Source: Clostridia bacterium (lineage in GTDB: Bacteria > Bacillota > Clostridia > Oscillospirales > CAG-272). From it: a DNA stretch of 36,521 nucleotides. The stretch spans positions 1 to 36,521 of the forward strand of contig JAFTZH010000053.1 of the NCBI GenBank assembly GCA_017464565.1, written 5' to 3'. How positions within the stretch are numbered: position 1 is the first letter of the stretch; every line of letters begins with the position of its first letter. Both the position numbers and the translations under genes were made by a program. The notes below the pieces were generated by a model, which was not told the origin of the DNA, ran no database searches, and saw nothing but the letters and a program-made list of their open reading frames with translations. Of this stretch, positions 16,298-25,279 are shown piece by piece.

Positions 16298-16377
16298 GAA
16301 AAGCACCTCTCTTTCATTATAGACTCGCTAATTAGGGCGGCGCGTGACACGCGCACTTGAATGCCCGCATTATGCGG
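16298..16377 (-). ncRNA. Probable L21 leader
   Basis: The roughly 80-base 5' untranslated region of rplU can fold into AATGCC/GGCATT with an inner GCA/TGC stem, and then GCGCG TGTCA CGCGC. Position, length and the two stacked hairpins fit the Firmicutes L21 leader, which is proposed to bind L21 for autoregulation. I cannot align it to the family model here, so the assignment rests on placement and structure. Confidence 0.6.
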
Positions 16378-16383
16378 CATTTT

Positions 16384-16412
16384 ATTATATCACACCTCAA
16401 ATGCTTTGTCAA
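16384..16412 (-). promoter_or_regulatory. Sigma-A promoter for rplU-prp-rpmA
   Basis: On the minus strand, TTGACA (16407-16412) and TATAAT (16384-16389) are separated by 17 bases, a perfect sigma-A promoter. Transcription would begin near 16377, leaving the leader and then rplU. Confidence 0.92.
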
Positions 16413-16493
16413 CACTTTTTTGGTTTTTTTATTACCGCGCCGTCTTTATTATGAAAACTCCGCCTTTTATCATCTTATATTCATAAATTACTG

Positions 16494-16522
16494 TTGAAAT
16501 TATCACATTTATAGTGTATAAT
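16494..16522 (+). promoter_or_regulatory. Sigma-A promoter for the ymfF-ymfH-lgt-folD genes
   Basis: TTGAAA (16494-16499) and TATAAT (16517-16522) are separated by 17 bases. The first gene starts 56 bases further on. It diverges from the rplU promoter, with about 80 bases between them. Confidence 0.82.
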
Positions 16523-16578
16523 TATTCCTGTATATTTAAAATGTATAGCTACGGCTCACTACCAATTCGGGAGGAACG

Positions 16579-17880
16579 ATGACTCCGACAAAAACATATA
16601 TAAGAGACTCGGTCTCTCTTACGGCAATTACCACAGATAAATTCAAAACGGGAATGATATCGCTTTCCCTTTCGCTTCCCCTCTCCCAAAGGCTTACGGC
16701 GTATAATATGCTTCTTTCGGGTGTTTTGAGAAGAGGAACCGAAAAATTTCCCTCTATGGCGCTCCTTAATAAAAGGCTCGACGAGCTTTACGCCTCTGCC
16801 ATAGAAATAAAAAACGCAAGATTCGGAAAAAACGAGATGCTCGTTTTTTCGGCTGAAATTCTCGATAACGCATTTATCGACGGAAGCACCGACGTCCTCG
16901 ACGGAACGCTTGAGATAATCTCGCAGATGCTCCTGCACCCGCTCAAAGACGCCGACGCCTTCCCACAAAATATATTCGAACGGGAAAAATCGAACGTAAC
17001 CGACGCCGTCAAAGCCGAGATAAATAATCCAAAGGCTTACGCGGCAAACAGATGCGCCGAGCTTCTGCACAAAGACGACCCCGATTTCCCGACGCTTGAG
17101 GAACTTCTCAAAACGATATCCGAAACGGACGCGAAAACTCTTTACGAATATTATCTGCGCCTGCTCGCAAGCACCGAGCTTCGTTTCTTCTACGTGGGAA
17201 GCGAGAGTTCAGAATCGGTATCGAAAATAATAAAAGAGAGATTTTCTGAATTTAACGGAAGCCTAACCTTGCCGAATCCCATAAAAGCCGAGGTCTTTAC
17301 AGAGTTAAAAACGGTAACCGAGGATATGCCCGTATCGCAGGGCAAGCTGTCGATAGCCTTCAGAACGGGAGTTACCGCAAAGGACAAAGAATATTTTGCC
17401 GCGGCTCTATTCAACGAGATATTCGGCGGCTCCCCTTCCTCAAAGCTCTTTATGAACGTTCGAGAAAAGCTCGGACTTTGCTATTATTGCTCCTCGTCGT
17501 ACGACACCTATCTCGGCAATATTACCGTATCGAGCGGAATAAACGTCTCTGATAAGGACGCGGCGCTCGGCGAGATTTTGCGTCAGCTTGAGGATATCAA
17601 GCAAGGTATCATCAGCGACGCCGAGCTTACCGCCGCGAAAAAATCAATAGCTCATTGGTACCGTCAGATATACGATTATCCGTTCGAGCTGTTTGCTTTT
17701 TACGGTACCCGCTCGCTTTTCGGAATAGAAGCCTCCCCCGAGGAATACGGAAAGCGCTTCGATGCCGTTACGCGCGACGAGATAATCAAGGTCGCGCGGG
17801 GCGTTACGCTCGATACCGTATATTTTCTTCGCGGCACGCTTGCGAAAACCAACGGTGAAACGGAGGACTGCGACGAATGA
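16579..17880 (+). CDS. M16-family YmfF-like protein, inactive partner
   Basis: The protein is 433 residues with two M16 peptidase-like halves. The zinc motif HxxEH is absent; the equivalent region reads LLSGVLRRGTEKFPS. The second half has the M16 signature FGGSPSSKLFMNVREKLGLCYYCSSSYDTYLGN. This combination matches YmfF, the catalytically silent half of a YmfF/YmfH pair. In Bacillus subtilis these two are needed for 5-aminopentanol modification of elongation factor P. It is followed by ymfH with an ATGA overlap. GGGAGGAACG precedes the ATG. Confidence 0.85.
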   Translation: MTPTKTYIRDSVSLTAITTDKFKTGMISLSLSLPLSQRLTAYNMLLSGVLRRGTEKFPSMALLNKRLDELYASAIEIKNARFGKNEMLVFSAEILDNAFIDGSTDVLDGTLEIISQMLLHPLKDADAFPQNIFEREKSNVTDAVKAEINNPKAYAANRCAELLHKDDPDFPTLEELLKTISETDAKTLYEYYLRLLASTELRFFYVGSESSESVSKIIKERFSEFNGSLTLPNPIKAEVFTELKTVTEDMPVSQGKLSIAFRTGVTAKDKEYFAAALFNEIFGGSPSSKLFMNVREKLGLCYYCSSSYDTYLGNITVSSGINVSDKDAALGEILRQLEDIKQGIISDAELTAAKKSIAHWYRQIYDYPFELFAFYGTRSLFGIEASPEEYGKRFDAVTRDEIIKVARGVTLDTVYFLRGTLAKTNGETEDCDE

Positions 17881-19184
17881 TAACAAATGATATAAAGCTT
17901 TACGAAAACACGGCTCTCCGAGAGAAATATTATAAATACTCACACCCCTGCGGACTTGATATTTACGTCTTTCCTAAAAAACTGTCCTCGTCATACGCCA
18001 TTTTAGCGGCGCATTACGGCTCGATAGACAACGTTTTGCAGAAGGCAGGAAACACCGTTACCGTTCCCGATGGAATAGCGCATTTTCTCGAGCATAAGCT
18101 GTTCGCCAACGAGGACGGCACCGACGCGTTTGAGCACTTCTCCGCTATCGGAGCCGACGCAAACGCCTATACCTCCTTCAACAAGACGGCGTATCTCTTT
18201 AACTGCACCGATAATTTTGACGATTCCCTCAAAATTCTTATCGACTTCGTTACTCACCCTTATTTCACGAAAGAGTCGGTAGAACGCGAGCGCGGTATCA
18301 TCGCGCAGGAGATAAAAATGTACGATGACAGCCCCGCGGAGGCTTGCTATTACGGTATGCTTGAGGGACTTTACGAAAAGCACGCAATAAGACGGAATAT
18401 ATGCGGCTCGGTCGAGTCAATTGAGGAAATAACCCCCGAGCTGCTTTACGAATGTTACCGAGTTTTCTACAACCTTTCAAATATGGCACTGATAGTTTGC
18501 GGAGACCTCTCTCCCGAACGGATAATTGCTATCGCGGACGAAATGCTGCCGAGAGAGAAAAGCGAAGCTCACGCAGTCCGCGTCCGTGAAACCGCCCTTG
18601 AGAGTCCCGCCGCATTTATGCCGCGCGTATCGAAAAAAATGAAGGTATCCAAGCCGATATTCAATATCGGCATTAAGGACGTCGATATTCCCGAAGACCC
18701 GCTTCAAAGACAGCGCAAGGACGCGGCTATGTCGATACTCAACGAAATGCTTTTCTCCCGCGCCGGAACGCTTTACAACGAGCTTTTCGAGAGCGGGCTG
18801 ATATCCCCCGAGGCGTCCTATTGCTACACCATAAACGAATCATTCGCCTTCAACTCGCTCGCGGGAGAATCCGATTCCCCCGAAGAAGTTCTTGCGAAAA
18901 CATGTGAATACCTTCATTCCATAACCGCAGACGATCTTTCGGAGGAGGATTTTGAGCGAGGAAAGCGCGTTATGTACGCCGAATTCGTAAAGGAATTCGA
19001 CTCCACCGACAGTATCGCAAACAATATGCTTTCCTTTATATTTGACGGGGCGGATATCCTCGGATATTCCGATATAATCTCGGACGTAACGCTCGACGAC
19101 GTAAAACAGCTCTTCAAGGATTCCTTCAAGGACGAGTACTTCACTCTCTGCGCGGTATATCCTCTTGACGGGCAGGAACAATAA
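17877..19184 (+). CDS. M16-family zinc peptidase, YmfH-like
   Basis: The protein is 435 residues and carries an intact inverted zinc motif, HFLEH (H69, E72, H73), with the distal glutamate in RGIIAQEIKMYDDSP. It is the probable active partner of the preceding YmfF-like protein. It overlaps that gene by four bases (ATGA), so translation is coupled. Its role in EF-P modification is known from Bacillus only; no efp gene is in this window. Confidence 0.87.
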   Translation: MITNDIKLYENTALREKYYKYSHPCGLDIYVFPKKLSSSYAILAAHYGSIDNVLQKAGNTVTVPDGIAHFLEHKLFANEDGTDAFEHFSAIGADANAYTSFNKTAYLFNCTDNFDDSLKILIDFVTHPYFTKESVERERGIIAQEIKMYDDSPAEACYYGMLEGLYEKHAIRRNICGSVESIEEITPELLYECYRVFYNLSNMALIVCGDLSPERIIAIADEMLPREKSEAHAVRVRETALESPAAFMPRVSKKMKVSKPIFNIGIKDVDIPEDPLQRQRKDAAMSILNEMLFSRAGTLYNELFESGLISPEASYCYTINESFAFNSLAGESDSPEEVLAKTCEYLHSITADDLSEEDFERGKRVMYAEFVKEFDSTDSIANNMLSFIFDGADILGYSDIISDVTLDDVKQLFKDSFKDEYFTLCAVYPLDGQEQ

Positions 19185-19206
19185 ATAACTTTTTTTGGAG
19201 GACAAA

Positions 19207-20325
19207 ATGGTAACGATATCCTTTCCCGGTATCGGGATTGACAATTTCATGGTAAACAAGGTTGCCTTCTCGATAGGAAACCTTGAGGTACGGTGGTACG
19301 GAATAATAATAACTCTCGGTATAATCCTTGCGGTCGCCTACTGCGCTTACCGCGCGAAGCAGGAGCAGATATCTGTTGACGACCTGCTCGATATGGCAAT
19401 ATTCACCATAATCTTCGCTATCATCGGTGCGAGACTCTATTACGTTCTCACCTCTCTCTCCGAATACGACAGCTTCTACGAGGTGATAGCCATATGGGAG
19501 GGCGGACTCGCCATATACGGCGGTATAATAGCGGGCGCTATAACGATATACGTCGTATGCCGTATCAAAAAGATAAGCTTCGCCAAAGCGTTTGATATGG
19601 TAGCTCCCGCAGTGATGATAGGACAAATTCTCGGACGCTGGGGTAATTTCTTCAACGGCGAGGCATACGGCAGAGAGATAGCCGAGAACAGTATTTTCTA
19701 CTTTATAAGAATGGGGCTTATACCGAATATCGAAAGCGCGTCCAAAATGCACTACTTCCACCCGACCTTCCTTTACGAGTCGCTTTGGAATCTCGTCGGC
19801 TTTATCATAATAAACGCGCTTTACAAAAAGAAAAAATTCGACGGTCAGATCTGCCTTATGTATATTTCCTGGTACGGATTCGGAAGAATGCTTATCGAGG
19901 GGCTTCGCACCGACAGCCTTTACGTAGGAGCGTTCAGAATATCGCAGGTAATAGGCTTTCTCTGCTTCGTCGTCGGAAGCGTACTCCTGATATACAATCT
20001 CGTAAAGGCGCGCAGAACCACGCTCACGAGCTTTGATTACGCTCCGGTATATCCCAATTTCTCACATACGGCACCGAAGGTATCGTCCGACGAAACCGTA
20101 TCTCCCATATCCGACGGAGACGGTGAGAATACGCAGAGTAAATCCGACGGCGGCGAAACGGACGGAGACGAGAAAGAGGAAGAAACGAACGAGGAAGCAT
20201 TTAAGAGATACCGTATCATAAGAAGCTCTGACGATAAGAACGAGGAAATAGACGAAAAGCTCAAAAATCTTTTCGGAACCGAGGAAGAAGATAACGACGG
20301 CAATAACGACGGCGATAATAACTGA
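19207..20325 (+). CDS. lgt: Prolipoprotein diacylglyceryl transferase with acidic tail
   Basis: This 372-residue membrane enzyme moves diacylglycerol from phosphatidylglycerol to the lipobox cysteine, the step before LspA. The signature GRWGNFFNGEAYG is at about residues 144-156, and several hydrophobic segments are visible up to about residue 270. The last 100 residues are unusual: cytoplasmic, rich in Asp, Glu, Gly and Ser, with a DGDGENTQSKSDGG stretch and NDGNNDGDNN at the end. Typical Lgt proteins end soon after the last membrane segment. I chose the ATG at 19207, which has GGAGG upstream. Confidence 0.94.
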   Translation: MVTISFPGIGIDNFMVNKVAFSIGNLEVRWYGIIITLGIILAVAYCAYRAKQEQISVDDLLDMAIFTIIFAIIGARLYYVLTSLSEYDSFYEVIAIWEGGLAIYGGIIAGAITIYVVCRIKKISFAKAFDMVAPAVMIGQILGRWGNFFNGEAYGREIAENSIFYFIRMGLIPNIESASKMHYFHPTFLYESLWNLVGFIIINALYKKKKFDGQICLMYISWYGFGRMLIEGLRTDSLYVGAFRISQVIGFLCFVVGSVLLIYNLVKARRTTLTSFDYAPVYPNFSHTAPKVSSDETVSPISDGDGENTQSKSDGGETDGDEKEEETNEEAFKRYRIIRSSDDKNEEIDEKLKNLFGTEEEDNDGNNDGDNN

Positions 20326-20344
20326 AAAACAAAGGAGATTTAAA

Positions 20345-21202
20345 ATGGCAAAAATAATCGACGGAAAAGCAATATCGGCGCAGATACGAGCAGAAATAAA
20401 GGAAAGCGCGGCAGCATTTACCGCCCGCAGGGGATACCGCCCGGGACTCGCGGTTATCATAGTCGGAAGCGATCCCGCGTCTCAGGTATACGTCAGAAAC
20501 AAAAGACGCGCCTGCGACGAGGTAGGCTTTTACTCGGAGGCGTACGAGCTTCCCGAGCAAACGACGCAGAGCGAGCTTATCGCTCTCGTGGACAAGCTCA
20601 ACGCCGACGATAAGATACACGGCATACTCTGTCAGCTCCCCCTGCCGAAGCACCTTGACGAAAACGAGGTCATACTCAGAATAAACCCCGCGAAAGACGT
20701 TGACGCTTTTCATCCTTACAACGTAGGAAAAATAATGATCGGCGATTACGATTTTCTTCCCTGCACTCCCGCGGGAGTTATGGCTCTGCTTGAGCGCAGC
20801 GGAATAGAGGTTGCGGGTAAGGAGTGCGTAATAGTCGGACGCTCCAATATCGTAGGCAAGCCGCAGGCCATGCTGCTTCTTCACGCGAACGGAACGGTAA
20901 CGATATGCCACAGCAGAACGAAAAATCTTGCCGAAGTATGCAGAAGAGCCGATATACTCGTAGCGGCGATAGGAAAAGCCGATTTCTTTACCGCCGATAT
21001 GGTAAAAGAGGGAGCGGTCGTCATAGACGTCGGTATGAACAGACGCGCCGACGGCAAGCTCACGGGAGACGTTGATTTTTCCTCGGTAGAGCCAAAGGCT
21101 TCGTATATAACCCCCGTCCCGGGCGGCGTCGGTCCTATGACCATAACTATGCTTATGAAAAACACTTTGACTGCCGCCGAGCGCGCGGCTTCAAAAGAAT
21201 AA
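20345..21202 (+). CDS. folD: Bifunctional methylenetetrahydrofolate dehydrogenase/cyclohydrolase
   Basis: This 285-residue enzyme interconverts methylene-, methenyl- and formyl-tetrahydrofolate. The motifs YVRNKRRACDEVGF (catalytic Tyr and Lys), GILCQLPLPKHL, CTPAGVMALL, GRSNIVGKPQAMLL and TPVPGGVGPMT are all in order. AAGGAG precedes the ATG. It is 19 bases after lgt and is followed by a strong terminator, so it probably ends this operon. Confidence 0.96.
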   Translation: MAKIIDGKAISAQIRAEIKESAAAFTARRGYRPGLAVIIVGSDPASQVYVRNKRRACDEVGFYSEAYELPEQTTQSELIALVDKLNADDKIHGILCQLPLPKHLDENEVILRINPAKDVDAFHPYNVGKIMIGDYDFLPCTPAGVMALLERSGIEVAGKECVIVGRSNIVGKPQAMLLLHANGTVTICHSRTKNLAEVCRRADILVAAIGKADFFTADMVKEGAVVIDVGMNRRADGKLTGDVDFSSVEPKASYITPVPGGVGPMTITMLMKNTLTAAERAASKE

Positions 21203-21210
21203 TATGCGTA

Positions 21211-21252
21211 CGCCCTCGGTCAGAGATAGACTCTGACCGAGGGCGTTTTTCT
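21211..21252 (+). terminator. Strong intrinsic terminator after folD
   Basis: A 15 bp perfect stem (CGCCCTCGGTCAGAG with its complement, five-base loop) is followed by TTTTTCTTTTT. It separates folD from the convergent dpaB. Confidence 0.95.
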
Positions 21253-21265
21253 TTTTATCAAATTA

Positions 21266-21826
21266 TCAAATAAATATCTTCTGATACTGCTTTCCCTCAA
21301 AAGCGCAGTCAAGTGTCGGACGAAGGAGCGAAAAATCCGCCACCAGCGAATGAGGCTTTTTCTGCGGGTCATCCTGAGACATAGGCACGAAATATACGAA
21401 TTTTCGGGACAGCATAGTAGCTATATTTTTAAGATTCGCGGATAGAGCGTCGTTTGAGGCAAGAGCTATAACGAGAGGTCTGTTTCCGCGCAGATGAGCT
21501 TTAGCCGCCATACATACCGCCGTATCGGTTATACCCGCCGCAAGCTTCGCAAGCGTATTTCCCGTACACGGACATATTATCAGCGCGTCGAGCGATATCT
21601 TCGGTCCGAGCGGCTCGGCGTCAACGATAGTATGCACGGCTTCCCTGCCGCACATATCCTCTATACGCATAAGCAGCTCCTTTGCCGTACCAAAGCGCGT
21701 ATCGGTATCGTAAACCTTCTCGCTCACTATGGGAAGAATATCGTATCCATCCTTCACCAAAGCCTCCATTTGAGCAAGAGAGCTTTTATGGGTACAGAAG
21801 GATCCGCAAAAGGCGTAACCTATCAT
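21266..21826 (-). CDS. dpaB: Dipicolinate synthase subunit B
   Basis: This 186-residue flavoprotein-like subunit (SpoVFB) has IGYAFCGSFCTHK at its start and LDALIICPCTGNTLAKLAAGITD in the middle, typical of DpaB. With DpaA it makes dipicolinic acid, the spore core solute that drives dehydration and heat resistance. Its start overlaps the dpaA stop (ATGA). Its presence supports an endospore-forming organism. Confidence 0.93.
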   Translation of the reverse strand: MIGYAFCGSFCTHKSSLAQMEALVKDGYDILPIVSEKVYDTDTRFGTAKELLMRIEDMCGREAVHTIVDAEPLGPKISLDALIICPCTGNTLAKLAAGITDTAVCMAAKAHLRGNRPLVIALASNDALSANLKNIATMLSRKFVYFVPMSQDDPQKKPHSLVADFSLLRPTLDCAFEGKQYQKIFI

Positions 21827-22725
21827 AGAGCGGCCTCCTCTCCGATAATCCTGTCAACACACTCGGCTATAAGCTCGCCCGCACTGCGCGGAGCGTATTT
21901 GCCGGGAAGCGAGGTCGCCCAGCTTACGTTTGAGCCAAGCTCCTTGGCGGCGCATATATCCACGCCTCCCGGGGCTGACGCGAGATCGACTATAAATGTA
22001 TTTTTATCCACACGGGCAAGAAAATCACGGTCAAAGAGCCAATGAGGCACTGTATTATAAATAACGTCGTAGCCCACTTGCAGTACCGAAAGGCTGTTAG
22101 CGTTCGGAAGTATACGGACGGTCTTGTAGCCTGACGACTCCGCCCAAGCGATATCACTGCTCTTTCTCGCCGCCACGGTAACGTCGGCGCCGATAGCCGC
22201 GAGGAGCGAGCAAAGATGCTTGCTTATTCTTCCGTAGCCCGTTATCGCTATTTTAGCTCCCCTTATATTTCGGTCAAGCGTATTCATAGCTATGCTGACA
22301 GCCGCCTCTGCCGTGGTATAGGCGTTCTTTACCTGAAAATCCTCCGACTCAAAATAATCAAATACCTTTATTCCCTCCGACTCGGCAAGGCATCTGAAGC
22401 TGTCGGGTATACGTCCGCCTATTATCGCGGTGTCCTTTGACAGCCTTCTCGCTATCTCGGAAAGCTTCGGTCTTTCCCCTCCGTCAAGCAGAGGACAGTT
22501 CAAGCTCACGCCGTCGGTAGAAGCGGGGAGCGGAAGCACGGCAAAACGCGCGTCCTCAAGAGCGCCCGTGATATCGGAATAAAGCGATATTCCATCCGCC
22601 CCGTACAACGAGGCGCCCGAAATTCCCCAAAGCCTTATATCGTCGTAGCTCAGAGAAAGACTTTTAGCCACCGCAAGCTGTCTCATATCTCCTCCGAGCA
22701 TAGCAATTTTTATATTGTTTTTCAT
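21823..22725 (-). CDS. dpaA: Dipicolinate synthase subunit A
   Basis: This 300-residue subunit (SpoVFA) begins KIAMLGGDMRQLAVAKSL and contains an NAD-binding region with AKIAITGYGRISKHLCSLL. It uses a product of the DapA step to make dipicolinate. I chose the ATG at 22725, which has GAAAGGAC upstream; the open frame runs to 22776 but has no ribosome binding site there. A candidate mother-cell sigma -10 element lies at 22784-22792. The active genes sit alone, with no other spore genes beside them. Confidence 0.93.
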   Translation of the reverse strand: MKNNIKIAMLGGDMRQLAVAKSLSLSYDDIRLWGISGASLYGADGISLYSDITGALEDARFAVLPLPASTDGVSLNCPLLDGGERPKLSEIARRLSKDTAIIGGRIPDSFRCLAESEGIKVFDYFESEDFQVKNAYTTAEAAVSIAMNTLDRNIRGAKIAITGYGRISKHLCSLLAAIGADVTVAARKSSDIAWAESSGYKTVRILPNANSLSVLQVGYDVIYNTVPHWLFDRDFLARVDKNTFIVDLASAPGGVDICAAKELGSNVSWATSLPGKYAPRSAGELIAECVDRIIGEEAAL

Positions 22726-22783
22726 ATCGCAGTGTCCTTTCAAAAGCGGTGGAAGCTGTAATTTTAAATATCCCACGCACTAT

Positions 22784-22792
22784 TATAATATG
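22784..22792 (-). promoter_or_regulatory. Candidate sigma-K/E -10 element for dpaAB
   Basis: The minus strand reads CATATTATA, which fits the sigma-K/E -10 consensus CATANNNTA. It sits about 60 bases before the dpaA ATG. A clear -35 AC element is not convincing. dpaAB is a sigma-K gene in Bacillus, which supports the reading. Confidence 0.35.
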
Positions 22793-22819
22793 AAAGGATA
22801 CGGTCTTTTGACAATCGGG

Positions 22820-25096
22820 TCAGTTCAGTACAAGCTCAAATAAAGCGCTTTTTTCCTCGTCGGGAGGAATACAGACCACGGCGTTTACGCTCGGTATATT
22901 TAACGAACGATAAACCTCGGTATCGGCGTAAAACAGGCACTTTAACCTATCGTCGTCTATCGGGTACGAAGCACCGTCGTATACACCCGCGTGCTTTCCG
23001 AAAAGAATATAGTCGCTCTTTGCCGTTATATTTTCAATGGCGTCGGGAAAAGAACCTGCCGAAACATAGGTAAGAATCTCCTCCGAGTTTCCGACTACCG
23101 CCGATACCGAACGGTGCGCGGCACCCCCTTCCCCGTAAATAACGGTAAGCCACGCTCCGCCAAGCAAATCCAGCTTCTCACCCTCGCGGTAGACGTATAT
23201 ATCGGTTCCCGCGGACGACGCGCAGGAAGTTATCCTTTTCATCAAATCAAGCTCGGCGGAGCTTGCGGGGTACGGAAGATAAAGCGTTCTTACGACGTTT
23301 CCTCGGCACAGCTTTTCAAGAGAGGAAACGTGATACGAATGATAATGAGTTATAACGTACCCGCTTATCTCGGTAGCGTTATTTTCAGACGCTATCTCCG
23401 AGGCGTTCTTGACGAATGAATACGCTCCCGCAGAAAAATCGCATACCGCCGCAGAGTACCCCTCGGTCAAGACTATCATCTCGTTATCCCCGTCGGAAAA
23501 GTACGATGTCTTTACCTCCCCCTTATGAATCGCTCCGTATACCGCGAGACACGCGGTAAAAGAAAGCGCGGCGGCGAGTGGAACGATAAGAATAACGCTT
23601 TTTCTTTTGAGCTTTACCGTAAGCATAACCGCGAGCGCCGCGCTCATAAGCAAAATTATGACCCCTGCAAAGCTATATCCGAGAGACACGACCGCTCCCT
23701 CTATATCCGAAAACAGCTCGCACAGATACGTTATCAGATTGCAAAACGCCAAAACCGCCTTTACCGCAAGAGTACTCAAAATCGGTATCCACGAAACCGA
23801 GGCGGCAACGAACACCGCTATCACGAAAATCTCGGAGAGAGGCGTGAGTATCGGATTTGAGATAAGCGATACCGCCGATATCTCCCCGAAGCATATCCAC
23901 ACGACGGCACAGATAAAAACGTTGCAGATAAAAGTCATAAAAAACGCGAGCAATATCTTTTTAAGCACTCCGAGCAGAAAGGCTCGCATACCCTTTCCCC
24001 GCCTTGCCTTAAATCGAACCGAGAGAGGCGCGTAAACCGACAGTATTCCGAGAGTGGCGAGAAAAGACAGCCAAAGCCCGACGTCGCTCACGGCAGTGGG
24101 AGACAGCAGCATTATAAGCGCCGCCGAAGCGAAAAGAGAGGTTACCGCGTCGTTTTCCTTGACAAACAGGTAGCAAAAATAAACGAGCAGAAGCATTATA
24201 ACCGATCTTGCCGCAGACATAGCAAAGCCTGTCATAGCAAGAAAGACAAGAGCCGCTGCCGAAAGCAGGATACACCTCGCGCTCTTTGGAGTACACGCTT
24301 TGCGAAGCAAAAATTCAAGCACTCCCATTATTACCGAGATATGCAAACCGCTGACCGCAAGAAGATGCGATACTCCCGCGCGCCTGAATTCTCTTATCAC
24401 GTCTGACGAGAGAGCACTCTTATCTCCGAGGATAAAGCCTTTTACAATTGGCGACAATTCCTCACCGAATATCCCGTCTATCGTTTCGGAGGCAACGCGT
24501 CTTATGTTTGCGCAAAAGATGCGGAAGCTCCCGTTATTTTCCGATATTATCGCAACGTCGGAGGTATTATATATCGCCGTTTGGATATAGACGTCTGAAT
24601 CGACGCTTCTTGCGTATCCGAGTATTTTCTCTCCGGATGAATACACCGCGCATCTCGCGTACACGAGGTCTCCCGCGTCAAGCTCGTCAGCGAACGCGCA
24701 GACGGCTATTGAGCGCGCCGATATTCTCTCTCCGTCTATCTCCTTTATCTCAACCTCGTATTCCGAGGAATAATCGGATAAATAGCCCTCCTCCACGACG
24801 AGCATTTTCACGATACGCTCACCCTCATAGGACTGCTGTTTTTCCCTTCTCATATCTGCCGAAAGATATTGCGAAACGAGAGCAAGTATAACCGACGAAC
24901 AGCATATAAGCGCAAAGATAAATTTCAGCCGATAGCGCTTTATTATCCGATATAAAATCGCGCATAAAACGGCGAGAAGCAAAAATACCGTTGCCGCCGC
25001 AAGCTTTCCCGTACCTCCGATAAAGCCCGACAGCACCGAAGATATTATAAAAATCAAACAAAATATGGCAAAAGGTCTGTTTTTGAAAAGATTCAT
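22820..25096 (-). CDS. comEC: ComEC/Rec2 DNA-uptake channel with altered C-terminal domain
   Basis: The protein is 758 residues. The N-terminal part holds the DUF4131 region, and a central multi-helix competence channel contains RRAGVSHLLAVSGLHISVIMG. The C-terminal 220 residues occupy the place of the metallo-beta-lactamase-like domain. There the metal motif reads THYHSYHV, not the usual THxDxDHxGG, and the later GHHG site reads FGKHAG. Channel function for single-stranded DNA is supported; nuclease or metal binding by the C-terminal domain is doubtful. GGAG precedes the ATG at 25096. Confidence 0.92.
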   Translation of the reverse strand: MNLFKNRPFAIFCLIFIISSVLSGFIGGTGKLAAATVFLLLAVLCAILYRIIKRYRLKFIFALICCSSVILALVSQYLSADMRREKQQSYEGERIVKMLVVEEGYLSDYSSEYEVEIKEIDGERISARSIAVCAFADELDAGDLVYARCAVYSSGEKILGYARSVDSDVYIQTAIYNTSDVAIISENNGSFRIFCANIRRVASETIDGIFGEELSPIVKGFILGDKSALSSDVIREFRRAGVSHLLAVSGLHISVIMGVLEFLLRKACTPKSARCILLSAAALVFLAMTGFAMSAARSVIMLLLVYFCYLFVKENDAVTSLFASAALIMLLSPTAVSDVGLWLSFLATLGILSVYAPLSVRFKARRGKGMRAFLLGVLKKILLAFFMTFICNVFICAVVWICFGEISAVSLISNPILTPLSEIFVIAVFVAASVSWIPILSTLAVKAVLAFCNLITYLCELFSDIEGAVVSLGYSFAGVIILLMSAALAVMLTVKLKRKSVILIVPLAAALSFTACLAVYGAIHKGEVKTSYFSDGDNEMIVLTEGYSAAVCDFSAGAYSFVKNASEIASENNATEISGYVITHYHSYHVSSLEKLCRGNVVRTLYLPYPASSAELDLMKRITSCASSAGTDIYVYREGEKLDLLGGAWLTVIYGEGGAAHRSVSAVVGNSEEILTYVSAGSFPDAIENITAKSDYILFGKHAGVYDGASYPIDDDRLKCLFYADTEVYRSLNIPSVNAVVCIPPDEEKSALFELVLN

Positions 25097-25131
25097 TATA
25101 AAACTCCGTACACTTTATACAGATTTCTTAT

Positions 25132-25160
25132 ATCTTACCACTTATTATGATTTTTGTCAA
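25132..25160 (-). promoter_or_regulatory. Sigma-A promoter for comEC
   Basis: On the minus strand, TTGACA (25155-25160) and TAAGAT (25132-25137) are separated by 17 bases. It lies about 30 bases before the comEC start and diverges from the acpP promoter. Confidence 0.75.
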
Positions 25161-25187
25161 ATCATTGCTTTATTTAGTAAAAATTCC

Positions 25188-25216
25188 TTGACAAGAGAGG
25201 AAATATATTATATAAT
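25188..25216 (+). promoter_or_regulatory. Sigma-A promoter for the acyl carrier protein
   Basis: TTGACA (25188-25193) and TATAAT (25211-25216) are separated by 17 bases, a perfect sigma-A promoter. Confidence 0.92.
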
Positions 25217-25279
25217 AAATAAAGTATGAAAACGCGAATGCGTTGAAAGCAAATAAAAGATCAATTCGGAGGAACTGTT

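Noticed and set aside
19141..20911. Minus-strand open frames of about 200 codons across lgt and folD
   Set aside because: They mirror well-supported genes and their translations are low-complexity (rich in Tyr, Arg and Ser) without motifs.
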